DNA of 64,000 nt from Smallanthus sonchifolius (lineage: Eukaryota; Streptophyta; Magnoliopsida; Asterales; Asteraceae), in NCBI GenBank assembly GCA_023525975.1, contig CM042032.1:15816001-15880000 (forward strand). Direction: 5' to 3'. The notes beneath the pieces were generated by a model. The model did not search any database, was not told the origin of the DNA, and saw only the letters and a program-made list of their open reading frames with translations. A program made the translations under genes and the position numbers. Below are positions 35,902 to 45,499 of the stretch, piece after piece; position 1 is the first letter of the stretch, and every line of letters starts with the position of its first letter.

Positions 35902-36560
35902 TCCCTGGTCAAAGATGATCTAGGTACCTGTTTCTCATTAAGTTGTCTTAAAATGTGTAGAGTCAAACCGGGAGGACTATTAATAATGCTTGGCATGTTG
36001 ATAGCAGTTGCTTAAGGCATATGACGGGACAAAGAGAGATTCTGAATGATTTTCGATCCTTTGATGGTGGTTTTGTTGCTTTTGCTAGAAACAAAAAGGG
36101 TAGGAAGATTACCGGTTAGGGAACAGTTTCAAATGATCTAATCACTCTTGAGAAAGTCAACTATGTGTCACAATTGGAGTTTAATATGGTTAGTGTGTCG
36201 CAAGTGTGCGATAAGGATATACCGTTCCATTTTAAAGCAAAGGAGTGCTTATTCTTAAATCCAGGACTGGTTATTCAAGAAGAAATGATTTTGATGTGTG
36301 CTCCAAGAAAATTCAACACTTATGTGGTTGATATAAATGACCATTCAACACCAGTGAGTGTATCTTGTTTGTTATCAAAGGCCACCGGCTCGGAGTCTTA
36401 TCTATGGCATAGAAGATTGGGACATGTAAATTTAAAAAACATGAAAAATTTGGTTCATAAGGATCTGGTGCGAGGATTGCCAAGAAAAGAATTCATTATT
36501 CAAGAAAGTTGCATGTCTTGTGCACAAGGAAAACAATACAAGAAATCACATCCGAGGAAG
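35902..36560 (+). pseudogene. Element B protease and integrase zinc domain
   Basis: The protease motif at about 35990-36025 is WHVDSSCLRHMTG; the Gly of the DSG triad is Ser, so the catalytic loop is damaged. A frame change leads into 36165-36839. There the pre-integrase HHCC domain is clear: LWHRRLGHVNLKNMKNL and CMSCAQGKQYKKSH. Confidence 0.88.
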
Positions 36561-37860
36561 ACCTTGACGACATTTACTCGACCTTTATTTCTTATTCATA
36601 TGGATTTATTTGGTCCTGTTCGAGTCAAGAGTATTGCGAAGAAATCTAACTGTCTTGTTATCACAGATGATTTTTCTAGATTTTCTTGGGTGTTTTTCCT
36701 TGCAACAAAGGATGAGACACCTGAAACAATAATTGAATTTGTCAAGTGTATTGAAAACATCTGTGATAGCAAAGTGTCAATTATTCGCATTGATAATGGA
36801 ACCAAGTTTAAAAATAAACTGATAAATTCATTTTGTTAAGAAAAGGGCATAACTCATCAATTCAGTGTAGTCAGGACACCACAACAAAATGGAGTGGCTG
36901 AAAGAAAGAACATAACTTTAATTGAAGCTGATCGTGCAATGCTTGTGGATTCAAAGTTAGCCATTATTTTCTGGGCATAGGTAGTAAACACAACTTGTTA
37001 TGTGTTGAACAGAGTTCTAATGGTGAAGCAGCATTCAAAGACTTCATTTGAGTTATTTTTCATAAGAAAGCCATATAGCAAGTTTTTCAGAGCTTTTGGA
37101 TGCACGTGTACACTTCTAAACACTCAGGACTAATTGCCAAAGTTTGTTGCAGTGGGTGGTGAATGTTATTTCTTGGGATATTCTTCATATCAGAAAGCGT
37201 TTCGAGTTTATAACAAGAGAACAAAGATTGTTCAAGTATCTTATTATGTAGAATGGCAAGAATCGAATGTTCCTCCAGTTCAAAGTGGGCCAGAATGGTT
37301 CTTTGATGCGGATGTAATTTTCAAGACTTTTGATCAACAATCTTTATGTGATTCGGCTGGTGCAAGTTCTTCAATTTCAAGTGATGAGTCTTCAACAAGA
37401 CTTGATCAAACAGTTCACAACTTCATGGTTGGTCCTCAACAAGTGATAGTTTAGAATGAAAGTTTTGATGCTGTTACTTCCTCAACTCATAGACAAGAAG
37501 AATATATTGAAATTTCAGTTACAAATGTTGATTCTGAGGTACAAGTTCCTGTTACTAATGAAGAATCAGTTGTACCTGAAGATCAGTCGGAGAGTTCTAA
37601 TGATCCAACTAAAGATGCTAATCTCTTAAACTCTTCTAGTGATCAATCCCCTGATGAAAATGTCACTATGCTCAAATCAGTTCAGGTTGATGATATTCCG
37701 ACTCTTAGAATTCATTCAGCTCATCCAGTTGAAAACATTATTGGTAAAATTGAACATGGTGTTAAAACAAGAAGCCAATCAGGAAACATAAATGTTTGTT
37801 TGTTTTCATGTTTCTTATCCCAAGAGGAACCAAAGAACGTTACAATTTCGCTTTAGGATC
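36561..37860 (+). pseudogene. Element B integrase
   Basis: The core has HMDLFGPVR and VITDDFSRFSWVFF, RIDNGTKFKN as the second catalytic region, and after a TAA at 36837 the third region PQQNGVAERKN. Another stop falls at 36978 (FWA stop VVNT). The copia-specific C-terminal part FFLGYSSYQKAFRVYNKRT is at about 37160-37230, followed by the variable Ser-rich linker to 37856. Confidence 0.9.
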
Positions 37861-39253
37861 CAAATTGGATTGAAGCGATGCAGGAGGAGCTTCTTCAGTT
37901 TAAGAAGCTTAATGTTTGGCACCTTGTAGATCTTCCTGATGGTAAATACCCGATTGGAACTAAGTGGGTTTTCCGTAACAAGAAAGATGATCGTGGTATT
38001 GTGGTTCGGAACAAGGCTCGACTTGTTGTTCAAGGTTTTTATTAGGAAGAAGGGTTGGATTATGAAGATGTTTTTGCTCCTGTTGCTAGGATCGAATCCA
38101 TTCGTATTTTTTTAACCTATGCTTCGTACATGAAGTTTAGGGTTTATCAAATGGATGTGAAGACTGCATTTCATTATAGGGTTGACAAGGAAGAAGTATA
38201 TGTCAATCAACCACCTGGTTTTGAAGATCCTGATCATCCGTTCCAGGTGTACAAACTCGATAAGGCATTGTATGGTTTGCATCAAACACCTCGTGCGTGG
38301 TATGAAACCTTGTCGACACATCTTACAACAAAGAGTTTTGTTCGCGGCATCATTGACAAGACTTTATTCTTAAAGAAGATTGATTTTGATGTATTGATCG
38401 TTCAAGTTTATGTTGATGATATCATCTACGGCTCAACAAATGAGAATCTTTATGGAGAGTTTGAGACGGTAATGAAGCTAAAATTTGATGTGAGTTTGAT
38501 GGGACAAATGCAATTCTTTCTAGGGTTGTAGGTGGAACAATATGATGTTGGAATTCTTATTCATTAGGAAAAATATGTTAAGGATATTCTGACAAAATTT
38601 AATATGAGTGATTGCAAAGTAGCATCCACCCCCATTGCTCCTCATGAACGTCATTGATGTATTTGACTGCAAGTAGTCCTGATATTATGTTTGCTGTTTG
38701 TTCTTGTGCTCGATATCAGTCTGCTACCAAAGAATCCCATGAATCAGTAGTTAAGAGAATCTTTCGATATCTTAAGGGTCATGTTAACCTTGGTTTGTGG
38801 TATCCTTCTGATTCTGACTTTAACTTTTATGCTTATACTGACAGTGATTATGGTGGTTGCAATTTAGATAGGAAATCCACATCTGATGGATGTCAGTTTT
38901 TGGGGGAACGGTTAGGGTAGTGGCAGTGCAAGAAGCAAACTAATGTGTCAACTTCAACTGCTGAGGCAGAATACACAGCCGCTTTGAGCTATTGTTCACA
39001 TGTCATTTGGATTCAACATCAACTTATGGATTTTGGAATCAACTTATTTGAGACCCCGATTTACTGTGACAATGAAGTTGTGTTGGGCATAGTAAAGAAT
39101 CCGATTTAGCACTCATAAACAAAGCATACCGCCATCAGGTTACATTTTATTCGAGATTGCTTTGATAGTGGTCTAATTAAGGTGGTCCACGTTGATACCT
39201 TAGAGTAAAAAGCTGATATTTTTACAAAAGCATTTTCAACTGATCGGTTTAAC
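37860..39253 (+). pseudogene. Element B reverse transcriptase and RNase H, 5' part
   Basis: RT starts at NWIEAMQEELLQF, with IGTKWVFRNK, ARLVVQGF, a stop at 38043, [28 protein letters not shown] and the catalytic [11 protein letters not shown] at about 38410. About 75 bases are missing near 38655 (HERH joins directly to MYLTAS). RNase H shows AYTDSDYGGCNLDRKS and STSTAEAEYTAA. Several later stops are at Gln or Trp positions. Element D interrupts it after DRFN; the last residues are at 40296-40331. Confidence 0.92.
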
Positions 39254-39327
39254 TGTAACATCCGACCTCTCGTACCAACAATATTGTCCGCTTTGCCCCT
39301 TAGTAGCTCACGGATTTGTTTTTGGTT

Positions 39328-39421
39328 GCCCGGGTGAAAACTTTCCAGGGTGTCACCCATCCCTGGATTACTCTCACCCGAGCACGCTTAACTGTGGAGT
39401 TCTCCTCTCATCCACTACATT
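39328..39421 (-). ncRNA. 5S rRNA-like segment in Cassandra LTR 1
   Basis: The complement contains the words AGTTAAGCGTGCTCGGGTG and GGATGGGTGACACC, which correspond to the box A and box C region of plant 5S rRNA, the internal RNA polymerase III promoter. Surrounding bases have drifted from true 5S rRNA, and the ends of the gene are missing. In the family this part can be transcribed separately; here that is unknown. Confidence 0.8.
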
Positions 39422-39693
39422 AAGCCCCAAAACGCGTTGTTGTATTTGAAACAGGTCATTCCTTATGAACTCAGCATCCCTCCCGTGTACAGAACAGAAC
39501 AGAACAGAACGATATGAGATTTGCCTAAGGTGTTACAAACACCCCCCATTGGGACTCATCGTCCACGATGAGGTTTGCCCCACTATCGTAAACAAAACAG
39601 AACGGGAGTGGCTCTGATACCATTTGTAACATCCGGCCTCTCGTACCAACAATATTGTCCGCTTTGACCCCTTAAAGCTCACAGATTTGTTTT

Positions 39694-39790
39694 TGGTTGC
39701 CCGGGTGAAAACTTCCCAGGGTGGTCACCCATCCCTGGATTACTCCCACCCGAGCACGCTTAACTGTGAAGTCCTCCTCTAATCCACTAA
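39694..39790 (-). ncRNA. 5S rRNA-like segment in Cassandra LTR 2
   Basis: Same arrangement as in LTR 1, with GGATGGGTGACCACC closer to 5S rRNA than in LTR 1 and AGTTAAGCGTGCTCGGGTG unchanged. Confidence 0.8.
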
Positions 39791-40065
39791 ATTAAGCCCC
39801 AAACGCGTTGTTGTATTTGAGGCGTGGCATTCCTTATGAACCAAGCATGTCTCTCGTGGACAGAACAGAACAGAATGATATGGGATTTTCCTAAGGTGTT
39901 ACAAACACCCCCCTTGGGACTCATCGTCCTCGATGAGGTTTGCCCCACTATCGTAAACAGAATAGAACGGGAGTGGCTCTGATACCATTTGTAACATCCG
40001 ACCTCTCGTACCAACTATATTGTCCGCTTTGCTCCCTAATAGCTCACGGATTAGTTTTTTGGTTG

Positions 40066-40160
40066 CCGGGGTGAAAACTTCCCAGGGGGTCACCCATCCT
40101 TGGATTACTCCCACCCGAGTACGCTTAACTGTGGAGTTCTCCTCTCATCCACTACATTAA
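40066..40160 (-). ncRNA. 5S rRNA-like segment in Cassandra LTR 3
   Basis: Contains AGTTAAGCGTACTCGGGTG and GGATGGGTGACCCC. One C-to-T or G-to-A change separates its box A region from the other two copies. Confidence 0.8.
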
Positions 40161-40295
40161 GCCCCAAAACGCGTTGTTGATTTAATAGGCAGGATCTTTA
40201 CTTATGAACCAAGGATCTCTCCTGTCCACGGCCGATGTGGGATTTGCCTCGGGTGTCAATATCAGTGATACGGTAATTCAGTGTGTCACATTAAC

Positions 40296-40331
40296 TCTTT
40301 GGTAGAAATGCTGGGGATGATATATTTTTAA
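40296..40331 (+). pseudogene. Element B pol, last 12 codons
   Basis: SLVEMLGMIYF and a TAA resume the RNase H frame exactly after the second TTAAC of element D. The fit with the end of E pol (HLVNLIGMF) proves the insertion point. Confidence 0.9.
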
Positions 40332-40623
40332 GTATTCTGCTTTAATTGATGTTAATAATAAAAAAAGGTTTGATTTTGACTGAAAGACCATTTTTTTGTT
40401 CCTCAAAAAGATTTTCTTTTAGTGATAAAATTATGTTGAAATTGTGTGTGTCGTGATTTTGATAGGTTTAGAATCTGTTTAGTATAAATAAATTGCAAAT
40501 AGGAAATGATAGTATATTTGTGTACTGAGCTTACGCGTGAATTGGATATGATGGTGACATCGGTTACAATTATTGATATGTTAGTAGGCTCTGTATGTAT
40601 AAATTAGGCGACAGTGTTGTAAA

Positions 40624-40722
40624 AATCGCGCCTAGGCGCTGATTAGTCGCTAGGCGGTTTGTTAAGGATTAATTTTGGCCCAGTCGGTCCAAAAATCGCT
40701 AGGCGGGACTAGGCGCCAAATT
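40624..40722. repeat. GCTAGGCG-rich repeat block
   Basis: Words AATCGCGCCTAGGCGC, GTCGCTAGGCGG, AAATCGCTAGGCGGG and ACTAGGCGCC recur in about 100 bases. Blocks like this are common in plant intergenic DNA and mobile elements. No clear ends or target duplication are visible. Confidence 0.5.
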
Positions 40723-41553
40723 CCGGCGAACATTCTGGCAAAAACCTGAAATTTCCTTCATACAGCTGATGGTTCTGGTGAAAATCCCGGATGGAAACCA
40801 GGAAGTCAGTATGTTCGCCCTTTGAATCATTCGTGATTTCAATTGACATATCAAATATCTTACGGATATCCGCATACCCGAATCAATCAGTTTCACAACA
40901 TATTCATTCTTGATTCTTCATATATACTCTCCACATCTCTTATGAATCAATATGATTCCATGCTCACTATCTCAGAAATCAAGACTATGAAACAAAATGA
41001 TTCTGAATCAATATGTTTCCAATTAAATCCATTTGGATTATTTTTCCTGTGCTAAGAACGCTACCCTCATGCTGGTGATTGGATCATGATTTAGTGAAAT
41101 TTTGTGTTGATTCTTAGTTCTTTCCATATTGATTGTGGGGTACACACTGTATTGATTAATCTTACCTAAATGTCACACGGTATTTGCTGAAACATGATGC
41201 ATGAGTTTATGTGGATAAATATACTGACAATCAATGTTGAATTGAATAGATCCTGATTTGATATGAAATGTGACTAAGACAGTATGCATTTATGAACCTA
41301 TGTCGATTAAGTTCACTGAATAGAATTCAAATAAAGAAATATTATTTATGATCCTATGTCGATTAAGTTCACTGAATAGAATTCAAATAAAGAAATATTT
41401 GAGAAAAAGTCAAAAAGATTGAAGTTCATATGTAAGTATGTGTGTGTTTTTTTTGTTTTTAAATTTTTTAGAAAAAGTCGGAACAGGTCTTTATGATATC
41501 AATAATGGACAAGAAAAGAAAAAAAAAATATTACGATCTGTCAAGTTTAAAGT

Positions 41554-41661
41554 TTTTGGTCGAAATGTGTTGCCCGAAATCTATCTGTCCGAAATGATTT
41601 TTCGGTCGAAATGTCCAAACCGAAATGTTTTTCGGTCAAAATCTTAAAATCTTTATATATT
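41554..41661 (+). promoter_or_regulatory. Promoter-like module in B spacer: inverted repeats plus TATA
   Basis: Four to five copies of the element's own motif (TTTTTGGTCGAAATG, CTGTCCGAAATG, TTTTTCGGTCGAAATG, TTTTTCGGTCAAAAT) lie at 41554-41643, and TTTATATATTGG follows at 41652. This repeats the LTR order (motif array, then TATA) and lies 584 bases before the third-ORF ATG, against 722 bases from LTR TATA to gag ATG. Confidence 0.5.
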
Positions 41662-41921
41662 GGAATTTTCAATCAGAAAATGTTTTACCACCTTGATTAT
41701 CCGTTTTTCTCTCGAGCAATTTTTCAAGTGCAAAGTTTTCGTGCGGAAATTTCCTGATTGTGACGTCATTGTGTTTCTCCCATATTTCCGATCACAGAGG
41801 CATGGTTTTCGTAACTCGTGGAGGTGCGTAGGATAGATCCAAAGCATTAGATTAAAATTTGGATATTTGAATGTTTGAATCACCCGAAAAGTCCTAAGAA
41901 TAGCCCAAAAAGTTCGTTGAA

Positions 41922-42171
41922 TGGACCGAAATCTCTTTCGGATGGAAATGAAGGGTCACTGCTATTTCGTCTGAAAAATGTTTTCTATCGGAAAGTGTTT
42001 TGATCAGTTTTTCAATCGAAATGTTCAAAAGTTGAAGGTTTGTGTTGATCAGGGTTTTCGATCGAATTGTTGATATTCGTTCAGGGTTTTTGATCGAATT
42101 GTTAGTATTTGTTCATAGTTTTTTGATTGAAAAAGAGTTTTCGGTTGAGGGTTTTTGATCGAAATATCCAG
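41922..42171 (+). repeat. Second inverted-repeat cluster before B third ORF
   Basis: About ten full or half copies, including GGACCGAAATCTCTTTCGG, TTTTCTATCGGAAAG, GGTTTTCGATCGAATTG, GGTTTTTGATCGAATTG and GGGTTTTTGATCGAAAT. It ends 65 bases before the ATG at 42236, much as the gag-leader cluster ends 45 bases before the gag ATG. Confidence 0.85.
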
Positions 42172-42199
42172 TGTTATGAATTTTTTTCAGAGAGTTTCA

Positions 42200-42235
42200 A
42201 AGTTTTCTAACATTACTTTAGTGATTGTTTCAGAT
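42200..42235 (+). promoter_or_regulatory. 3' splice-site-like sequence before B third ORF
   Basis: TTTTCTAACATTACTTTAG and GTGATTGTTTCAG end at 42233, two bases before the ATG. CTAAC matches the plant branch-point pattern and is about 25 bases upstream. The E third ORF has an equivalent site. Confidence 0.45.
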
Positions 42236-45009
42236 ATGAATTGTCTTAAGTTTGAACCAAGGCATAATATTTGTGCCTGTTTGACTACTTCAACAAGAAA
42301 ATCTCGAGGATATGAAGAAATTGTTAGGATTTTGAGTAACTCCAGGATACATGCAACAATCTCTACACAAGTTAGAGTTTTTGAGAATCAAGTCAGAGTG
42401 TTTTGGGACAATGTTGTGTATAGACATGTGAATAAAGACATCTGGATTGAAAGCACCACGGGAGGAAAGACTATAAAGATAACAGAACAAGTAGTTCGGG
42501 AAGTTCTTAACTTTAGAGACTCACCAGAGTTCCCTTACAAGATTAGTCACACAACGGTGTCTGGAATTATAATGACTATGGGTTATGAAGGAAACTTTTT
42601 TAGAAGGCAAGTTACCAAGACCATGTTTGGCAAACAGTGAAGATATTTATTACATGTTCTTATTCACTGCATGAGTCCAAGAACAGCGGATTATGATCAG
42701 ATCGATGAGGTGTTTAGTAGAGCTTTGGTTTGTCTTGCAACTCACAGGAGATTCAACTTCTCAAGGATGATCTTTGAAGCATTGATAAACAATTTTGTGG
42801 GACCAAGGCAGAATTACAAGTTTCTTATGTATCCAAGATTCATTCAAATGATTATTAACACTTTGCTACAAGATCTTCCAAATGATGGCATTGAATTTCA
42901 GTTAGAACCTATGCAAGAAGTCATTTTCAACAGTATGAATAACGTAAGAAAGACAAGCAAATTCAGCGGTACTGTGACATCGTTGTTTCCAAATATGCTG
43001 GCTGAACATCCTGATCCAGAATTTAACATTGATGATGAGGTGGATGATCTGATGGACAGTGACATTGAAGATGGTGGTGATAGTGATGATAATGGTGATA
43101 ATGATGAAGGTAATGATGGAGGTGATGGTAATGCTGAACCGGTGATTCAAAACCAGGGAATAGATCACCAAGTTGATACCAATGTGATTCCTGAAGCAAC
43201 AGTTGGAGTTACTAAACCAGTTCTAAGTCATACTGAAGAGTTTGTAGCTAAGGAGAATGAAGTACTGAGAATCTTGAGATACATGAAGTTCCAGCAACTG
43301 CAACAACAGCAACAAACAAAAGAAAAGAGCCTGAAATGACAAAGACCATGCCTTCTAGACCTCCTCCGTCTAAAGGTATCGTGTTTAAAGATCCAGAAAA
43401 GAAGAAACAAAAGACAATGGATAAGAAATATACAACAGACAAAGGCAAGGGCAAAGCTAAGGTGATTCCAGAAAGGCAAAGTTTTAAACCAACAAAGGAT
43501 TATAATCTTGTTGATGAAGAATTTTTGAATTATGCTACAAAAGAAACAGCAGATGTTGTAAGTCAATTAAAGACTCAGATCGCTAATCTTCAAAGCAGGG
43601 AAGCTGCTAATTTAAGAGAGATTAGAGAGCTAAGGGCTGAGAGTAGTCGTCAGCAAGGAATAATTAATCAGAAACAACAACAACTTGATCAACTTCAAAG
43701 GATGGTACAAGAATTGATTGCTCATGTTGGTGCTCAAATAGATACTCAAAATGTCAACACTGAAGCAAACATGGTGAATCAAGAGAGTCATGCTATAACA
43801 TAACCCATTCCTTCTCCAGTTATTGAAGCTCCAAAATATGGATCACAAGAAATGTTTGATGTGGACATATTATTGAATAATGAAGGTGAAGGATTGGATG
43901 TGACTGATGAAAATAAAGAGGAAAAAGAGAAGGAAGAAGAGGATGAAGATATTGTGATTACTGGTGAAGAGAAAAAGAAAGATGATGATCCTTCTGATGA
44001 TGATAATAACAGTGGTGGAGCAGGCGGTGTTGGTGACAGTGGATTGAATGAAGAAGATTCTGATAATGCTGACAACACTACCAAAGAATACAAAAAGCAT
44101 GATAATGAACAAAAACAGACGTACGTGGAGAATTATGGGTCAGTAATAGGTCAGATGGATAGTTTGGTGGATGATAGAGAGTCATTTCAAGTTCCTGAAG
44201 ATGTTGAAAAGTCAACTGAAGTTCCAAAGACCACAAGCATTGATAAGAGTACTTGGTGGAAAGTTATAGAATAACCATCCATTGTGGAAAGAATAACTCA
44301 GAAGATTAGGAATCCAAAGACAGCCTTAACTGGAGAGATCTTAAGTTGAATGTTTGATGATGAGAAGAAGATGTATGTTATAAAAAGAGGTGAAGGTAAC
44401 ATTCAATATTTTGATAGTAGCAGTAAACTGAAGACTTTGCCAACATGGGACATCAGAGAGTTATGTCATTTGAAGTTGATTAATCCGTCAAGAAATTCAT
44501 ATGCTGAAAGTTTTGATATATACTTGACAAAACAGTGTGCCTTGGATAAATTTTAAAGCTTCAAGCCTCAAGTACCAAAATGTGTTTAGCTGAAAAAGAA
44601 AGACAAAGATGGTTAGAGGATGTTCAGATACATAGTCAAACCTGCTGATACTGTAACTACTGTATACATTCCAGAAATAAAAGATGTGTTCATAAAGGCT
44701 TTCAAGATATGGGAGTATGACAGTTCAACTTATGAAGCGGTTATCACACATTTTGATCTACCAGAGGTTAGAATCTTTGATCCACTGGATCTGTTTAGCT
44801 TTTCTGATGAAGACTTGAAGATTCTGTATCATAACCCAATCCAGTGTGACATGAGTTTGAAGATAAAGACTGAAGCAAAACTTTATATTAGAATAGTTGC
44901 GCGTTGTTTGTCGATGAGATATGAAGCTAAAATTATCAAGTAAAGACTTGCGAACCTGGAATCCAAGAAAGTTAAAGTTGAAGCCAAGCCTAATAAAGAC
45001 AACAAGTGA
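42236..45009 (+). pseudogene. Element B third ORF ('env-like' position)
   Basis: ATG at 42236, end TGA at 45007, about 925 codons, 31 bases before the 3' LTR. One frameshift (near 43250-43330) and stops at 42638, 43801, 44272, 44348, 44554, 44587 and 44941 break it; several are at Trp or Gln. Regions: N-terminal globular (residues 1-260, with FNFSRMIFEALINN and KFLMYPRFIQMI), acidic Asp/Asn/Gly-rich (about 270-310), basic linker with PSRPPPSKGIVFKDPEKKK, coiled coil (LKTQIANLQSREAANLREI, about 440-510), second acidic part, C-terminal globular part (WDIRELCHLKLINP, LFSFSDEDLKILYHNP). No signal peptide or membrane span is seen. I recall related uncharacterised proteins in Asteraceae copia elements. 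Confidence 0.85.
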
Positions 45010-45028
45010 AGAATTGATGTTCTGTGGA

Positions 45029-45040
45029 CTAGGGGGAGAT
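45029..45040 (+). promoter_or_regulatory. Element B polypurine tract
   Basis: ACTAGGGGGAGAT directly precedes TGTTGGAACC at 45041. Confidence 0.85.
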
Positions 45041-45499
45041 TGTTGGAACCTAGTAGTCCATAGAAATCAATTGATAGGCTAGTTTTGTACAACTCTGTAG
45101 TTTTCGGTCGGGAAGTGTTTTCAGTCGAAAAGTGTTTTCGGTCGAAAAGTATTTTCGGTCGAAAACACTTTCGGTCAGAAGTTTTCGATCGAAATCTTCA
45201 GTGTATATATATAGTTGTCTTTTGAAGTTGTAAGTGGTTGTTCACTTTGTTCTTTGAATTCAGATCTTGTGATAGTGAAGTTAGCCTTTGTATGTGTGTT
45301 CAATCAGTTTGTAATTGCAAGTTAATCATCAATGATGATCAAGTGTTTGATATTACATTGTGTGTTTGTGGCGGTTTTTGATGATATTTGTGTTTGATTT
45401 GATTTACTCGGTTATAGAAGTATTCTGGATTGATTCCGCATTTCCAGAGATTGTTTGAAGGTCATAGACTTGAATATCTGAGGATCACTAGGGATCACA
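45041..45499 (+). repeat. Element B, 3' LTR (459 bp)
   Basis: Same ends as the 5' LTR but 48 bases longer. The extra length is in the inverted-repeat array (45102-45198), which has three extra units of the kind TTTTCGGTCGAAAAGTG. TATATATATAG lies at 45204-45214. Confidence 0.95.

Larger units (their letters stand above)
39254..40290 (-). mobile_element. Element D: Cassandra-type TRIM with three LTRs
   Basis: A 1037-base insertion with TTAAC at 39249-39253 and 40291-40295. It consists of LTR (39254-39537), internal (39538-39624), LTR (39625-39903), internal (39904-39989), LTR (39990-40290). Each internal part is only 86-87 bases and holds, on the minus strand, a primer site TGGTATCAGAGC beside one LTR and a purine tract GGGGGTGT beside the other. 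There is no coding sequence. Each LTR contains a 5S rRNA-like stretch, the hallmark of Cassandra elements. Three LTRs and two internal parts indicate a tandem form made by recombination. Confidence 0.9.
40332..42235 (+). other. Element B spacer between pol and third ORF
   Basis: This is 1.9 kb without a long frame. It holds a GCTAGGCG-rich block (40624-40722), a block with counterparts in the E spacer (about 40950-41160, sharing TTTTTCCTGTGCTAA and GTGGGGTACAC), a 40-base direct repeat (41290-41400, CCTATGTCGATTAAGTTC), and two inverted-repeat clusters with a TATA-like site between them. The open frames at 40843-41055, 41438-41647 and 41653-41883 (minus) look accidental. Confidence 0.7.
19122..45499 (+). 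mobile_element. Element B: Sirevirus-like copia with third ORF, split by C, a solo LTR and D
   Basis: It runs from TGTTGG (19122) to GATCACA (45499), between GCGTT (19117-19121) and GCATT (45500-45504), a one-mismatch target duplication in the F reverse transcriptase. Without its insertions it is about 12.4 kb: LTR, primer site, leader, long gag, pol, 1.9-kb spacer, third ORF, polypurine tract, LTR. Long gag, copia domain order and a third ORF after pol fit the Sirevirus (SIRE/Maximus) lineage. Insertion order is F, then B, then C, the solo LTR and D. Confidence 0.9.

Noticed and set aside
39254..40290. A 5S rRNA gene cluster
   Set aside because: The 5S-like parts are incomplete, drifted and embedded in LTRs with primer site and purine tract, so this is a Cassandra-type element rather than 5S rDNA.
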